Notes under the pieces: model-generated
Seen by the model: only the letters and a program-made list of their open reading frames with translations
What the model was told of the DNA's origin: nothing
Database searches by the model: none
Position numbers and translations under genes: made by a program
Part shown: piece by piece, positions 31,613 through 33,937 of the stretch
How positions within the stretch are numbered: position 1 is the stretch's first letter
Layout: each line of letters starts with the position of its first letter
Source: Paracoccus shanxieyensis
GTDB lineage: Bacteria > Pseudomonadota > Alphaproteobacteria > Rhodobacterales > Rhodobacteraceae
Reading direction: 5' to 3'
Length of the DNA stretch: 33,937 nt
Assembly (NCBI RefSeq): GCF_009711265.1
Contig: NZ_WMII01000027.1
Location: 1-33,937 of the forward strand

Positions 31613-32086
31613 TCAGCGACAAGTATACGAGAAGGCGCCACCAACAGTCGAGCTACAACTGCCGAGCAGTCCCTTCGCAACACAGCTGTTCAATATTGAT
31701 GCTGATTCAATCTCAATAAAGGCAGTCATTCTCTCAAAATCTGGAGATCCAAAGGTTGGCTCAATTGCTCCCAAATTTTCCGGTGACCGTATGATTTCAT
31801 ATCCTTGAGAGAAAAAAGAGCAGCCTTCGGGGACAGAAATTTGGATAGTCTCACGGGGCGACCGTTCAGTCAGAAAAATCAGTCGACCAAACAAATCAGA
31901 ATAAACGAAACTGTTCACTAATAATAACTCAACTTGATCACCTCCGGACGCCATCCGGTTTTGAAGTGAAATTCTCGCCTCCCTAGCAAGTAGATGAGAT
32001 TTGGCGAGAAAGTATACTGGCCGAATAGCGAGAGCCAGTATCGCTATGAAAAGCAATACTGTAGCCAGTTTCGCCAACCGTATCAT
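31613..32086 (-). CDS. Membrane-anchored Cys-containing cargo protein
   Basis: The product is 157 aa. A single N-terminal membrane segment (LATVLLFIAILALAIRPVYFL, 7-27) after a short basic start suggests the rest faces the periplasm. There are four cysteines (C89, C135, C144, C156). ATG 32086 overlaps the upstream gene's stop (ATGA). Base composition is far lower in GC than the phage genes on both sides. No known domain. The block ISVPEGC (83-89) resembles ISAPPGW (101-107) of the partner, so the two may share a fold (inference). It is probably a lysogenic-conversion gene. Confidence 0.65.
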   Translation of the reverse strand: MIRLAKLATVLLFIAILALAIRPVYFLAKSHLLAREARISLQNRMASGGDQVELLLVNSFVYSDLFGRLIFLTERSPRETIQISVPEGCSFFSQGYEIIRSPENLGAIEPTFGSPDFERMTAFIEIESASILNSCVAKGLLGSCSSTVGGAFSYTCR

Positions 32087-32631
32087 TCGAGTTTGACGGC
32101 GATCCCAGTCAAGTTCGCCCGCGCGTCACATCCTCCACCACCCATACGACCGTCACGCTCACATCCGAACACTACCCAAGCAGAGATCACGGTGCTCTGC
32201 GCTGACATCTCTTCAGTGTTGACATCAAATGAAGGTCTGTCGTTCGGATTGGACCGGAAGTATGTTTTGCTCGTCTGTCTCTGATACCGAGCTGAACCAG
32301 GAACGATTGCCCAACCCGGCGGGGCAGAAATCCGAAGTTCTCCCGTAAAATTTTTCCGACACCCTTGGATATCGCCACACCCTCCGACGTCGATACTCCC
32401 GGAGTCAGAGAGAACTATGTATCGATCTTCAATCAAAAGGTACGTTTGGCTGACACCCTCCCAAAGGGGATCAGATTCTGCCAAAATGGCTCCACCCTCC
32501 GGGTTCAGTTTTACCAGTTTTATATTTACAACATCACTCTGGGCAATGGCAGAGCCGGCATGAAGCGCGACCAAAATAAATATGAAGTAAAAGAACTTCG
32601 CCGCTATTCCCCCAAAGATGTTTCGTATCAT
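32083..32631 (-). CDS. Exported Cys-containing cargo protein with signal peptide
   Basis: The product is 182 aa. The signal peptide has a basic start, a hydrophobic core (FFYFIFILVALHAGSAIA) and a likely cleavage after AIA at about residue 30. The mature part is beta-rich with two cysteine pairs, C85/C91 and C157/C168. No known domain. It is low in GC, unlike the flanking phage genes, and coupled to the membrane-anchored partner by an ATGA overlap. ATG 32631 is preceded by AGGA. Location between neck and terminator genes marks a moron. Periplasmic export fits superinfection exclusion or an envelope function (inference). Confidence 0.7.
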   Translation of the reverse strand: MIRNIFGGIAAKFFYFIFILVALHAGSAIAQSDVVNIKLVKLNPEGGAILAESDPLWEGVSQTYLLIEDRYIVLSDSGSIDVGGCGDIQGCRKNFTGELRISAPPGWAIVPGSARYQRQTSKTYFRSNPNDRPSFDVNTEEMSAQSTVISAWVVFGCERDGRMGGGGCDARANLTGIAVKLE

Positions 32632-32701
32632 CGTTCCTGACCCTCTTTGATTGCTCTGTAACTATCACGCCTTGATCGAATCGCGAAGCTGCTCGCTCTG
32701 A

Positions 32702-33349
32702 TCACGTTACACCGAACGGCGTCATTTGTCGCTCCACCCAGTTCGCCACAATCAGCCCCGGCACGCTATCCAACGCCCGGTCTGCATCCCGCGCGAGGTC
32801 CAGCCGCTTCGGCAGTTTCACCTGCGGCACGAGCAGGAAGATCGGCGCGGTGACCTTGCCGCGCCCGGTCTTCGAGCGCGACACGACCGCCTGACCCTTC
32901 GTGTTCAGCCGTCCCTCGGCCACCAGCAGGCTCGGTCCGGTGCGGCGGTAGACGAAGCGCAGCCGCAGCCCGCGTCGCCGTTCCCATTCACCCGGGGTGA
33001 TCCTGCCGCCGCGCAGGGATTTGCCAGCCGCGGGCAGCGGGATCGCCAGCCAGAACCCGTTCTTCGAGCGGATCAGCGGACCGGTGTCATGCCCGCCAAC
33101 GATGACCGGTGCCTTCGACCAGACCAGCGCCGCCGCGTCCAGGCTCTCGCCCGACCTCGGGAAGTTCTGGCTCCGGATCGAATTGGCCAGCCGGGGCCCG
33201 AGCCCCGCGCCGGTGATCTGCAGCCTCCACGCGGTCTTCAGCCCGGTCCCGGCCTCGCGCATCGCGGCGGTCACGGCGCGTTCGCCCGCCGCGATCTCGG
33301 CCGCCATCATCGCAACGATGTCGGGATCGATGTCGAGCTTCAGCTTCAC
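32702..33349 (-). CDS. DUF6441 family phage neck/tail protein
   Basis: The product is 215 aa. GTG 33349 overlaps the upstream stop (GTGA) and has GAGG upstream; the first in-frame start further up has neither. The sequence begins KLKLDIDPDIVAMMAAEIAAGE and contains ALVWSKAPVIVGGHDTGPLI, FWLAIPLPAAGKSLRGGRIT and RRGLRLRFVYRRTGPSLLV, which I recall as the DUF6441 pattern. Its position between the head-tail joining protein and the tail terminator suggests a neck or HK97-gp10-like role. Confidence 0.75.
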   Translation of the reverse strand: MKLKLDIDPDIVAMMAAEIAAGERAVTAAMREAGTGLKTAWRLQITGAGLGPRLANSIRSQNFPRSGESLDAAALVWSKAPVIVGGHDTGPLIRSKNGFWLAIPLPAAGKSLRGGRITPGEWERRRGLRLRFVYRRTGPSLLVAEGRLNTKGQAVVSRSKTGRGKVTAPIFLLVPQVKLPKRLDLARDADRALDSVPGLIVANWVERQMTPFGVT

Positions 33350-33657
33350 GCGGGCCTCAGATCCACTGTCCAAACGAGCCGCTCGCGGTCGCGGACGGGC
33401 TCTCCCTGGATGAGAAAGGCGTCGCCGTCGATCTCGATGCGGTCGCCGGGACGCGGGTTCGCCACCTCGGCCACGCGCAGGTCGATCCGGGTGGTCTCCG
33501 ACCAGAGCCGCCCATCGCCGAAGTCGGTGATAGCGTCTGCGCGCCGGGCGACGGCACGCACCAGAACGGGCGCGCCGCCGTCGGCGATGTAGACCGCGTC
33601 CCGGCCGATGTTCGGGTCGGCGAAGAGCGCGCCCACGGCGGCGGCGAAGGCGCTCAT
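33346..33657 (-). CDS. Head-tail joining type protein
   Basis: The product is 103 aa from ATG 33657, which overlaps the stop of the DUF2190 gene (TGATG). It begins SAFAAAVGALFADPNIGRDA and has VAEVANPRPGDRIEIDGDAFLIQGEPVRDRERLVWTV, a beta-barrel-like ending. This size and ending fit small head-tail connector proteins of siphoviruses. The assignment rests mainly on position after the capsid decoration gene. Confidence 0.7.
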   Translation of the reverse strand: MSAFAAAVGALFADPNIGRDAVYIADGGAPVLVRAVARRADAITDFGDGRLWSETTRIDLRVAEVANPRPGDRIEIDGDAFLIQGEPVRDRERLVWTVDLRPA

Positions 33658-33937
33658 CAGAACGTCGCGTTCAGGCGGACCCGGCCGATGGTGTCGCCCG
33701 CGCCGCTCGCCACCGCCTCGACGGCCACGCCGATCAGGGTGTTGTCGGTCGCGACCGTGGTGCAGCGCTTGTTGGTGTCGTCCCAATAGACCTTCGCTCC
33801 GACGGTCCATGCCTGGGAGCCGACCTTGGTGATGTCGAACACGCCGACGAGCGCGGTCTCGACGGGCTCGCCAATGGCGGCGGCACCCGCGGCGATGCCG
33901 AAGATGGAGCCGACGAGCAGGCCATCGCCGGAGGCGA
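33657..33937 (-). CDS. DUF2190 capsid decoration protein (5' end outside window)
   Basis: The C-terminal 93 codons are visible and the frame is open to the right edge, so the GTG at 33842 is internal. ASGDGLLVGSIFGIAAGAAA, then WTVGAKVYWDDTNKRCTTV and TLIGVAVEAVASGAGDTIGRV, is the DUF2190 pattern (lambda gpD-like cement or decoration protein). It marks the transition from head to neck genes, so the capsid, protease and portal genes should lie just beyond the window. Confidence 0.85.
   Translation of the reverse strand, partial: ASGDGLLVGSIFGIAAGAAAIGEPVETALVGVFDITKVGSQAWTVGAKVYWDDTNKRCTTVATDNTLIGVAVEAVASGAGDTIGRVRLNATF

Noticed and set aside
29906..31699. 597-codon plus-strand open frame over chaperone, tube and terminator genes
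   Set aside because: Antisense to three phage genes in conserved order; no domain or start signal.
16980..33937. Whole region being a gene transfer agent rather than a prophage
   Set aside because: The baseplate genes are GTA-like, but a DUF2190 decoration protein, a long tape measure, an inserted lysis cassette and cargo genes are those of a temperate siphovirus.

Overview
The window looks like part of the accessory genome of a Rhodobacterales alphaproteobacterium (Rhodobacter/Paracoccus/roseobacter type). The reasons are the high GC content, the tail module whose gene order matches the Rhodobacter gene transfer agent and related siphoviral prophages (DUF2460, DUF2163, NlpC/P60, TIM-barrel host-specificity protein, DUF2793), and the DUF2924/serine-recombinase operon typical of this group. 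The assignment rests on recognised families only; no database was consulted.

Layout. (1) 1-2656, plus strand: a tightly coupled recombination operon with a partial upstream ORF, a small conserved protein, DUF2924, a large serine recombinase and a short HTH-like protein, joined by ATGA overlaps. (2) 2657-7005: a visibly AT-richer island with a ribbon-helix-helix protein and two SPPY-type DNA methyltransferases on plus, converging on a phospholipase-D-fold restriction endonuclease on minus. Together they look like a BfiI-like restriction-modification system. (3) 7006-11463: two insertion sequences separated by a short AT-rich remnant. One is an IS110-family element of the IS1111 group, with perfect 15-bp subterminal inverted repeats and a probable bridge RNA in its right end. 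The other is a complete IS66 element with an exact 8-bp target duplication. (4) 11464-16408, minus: a two-gene cassette encoding a DyP-type peroxidase fused to a long leucine-rich-repeat domain and a conserved companion protein. (5) About 16440-16965: a decayed peptidase-M15/holin-like pseudogene, followed by the prophage. (6) 16980-33937, minus strand: the prophage neck, tail, baseplate and lysis genes, transcribed from high to low coordinates, from a DUF2190 decoration protein at the right edge to the DUF2793 fibre-type protein.

How the parts work together. The prophage genes build a long-tailed virion: neck and terminator, tail tube, chaperones, tape measure, baseplate, then cell-wall peptidase and receptor-binding proteins. 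The lysis cassette (holin, small membrane proteins, GH24 endolysin) sits inside the baseplate operon. The tail chaperone carries a very clear programmed -1 frameshift signal: an A_AAA_AAC heptamer, a 7-nt spacer and a 13-bp hairpin. Translation would then continue into an extension with a four-cysteine motif. Two cargo insertions interrupt the phage operons: a low-GC pair of exported or membrane-anchored Cys-containing proteins (31613-32631) and an opposite-strand small gene (24794-25078).

Best candidates for undescribed biology are the DyP-LRR fusion cassette, the two-methyltransferase/PLD-nuclease island with its RHH protein, the bridge-RNA guide matches in the IS1111-group element, the chaperone frameshift with a zinc-finger-like extension, and the secreted moron pair.
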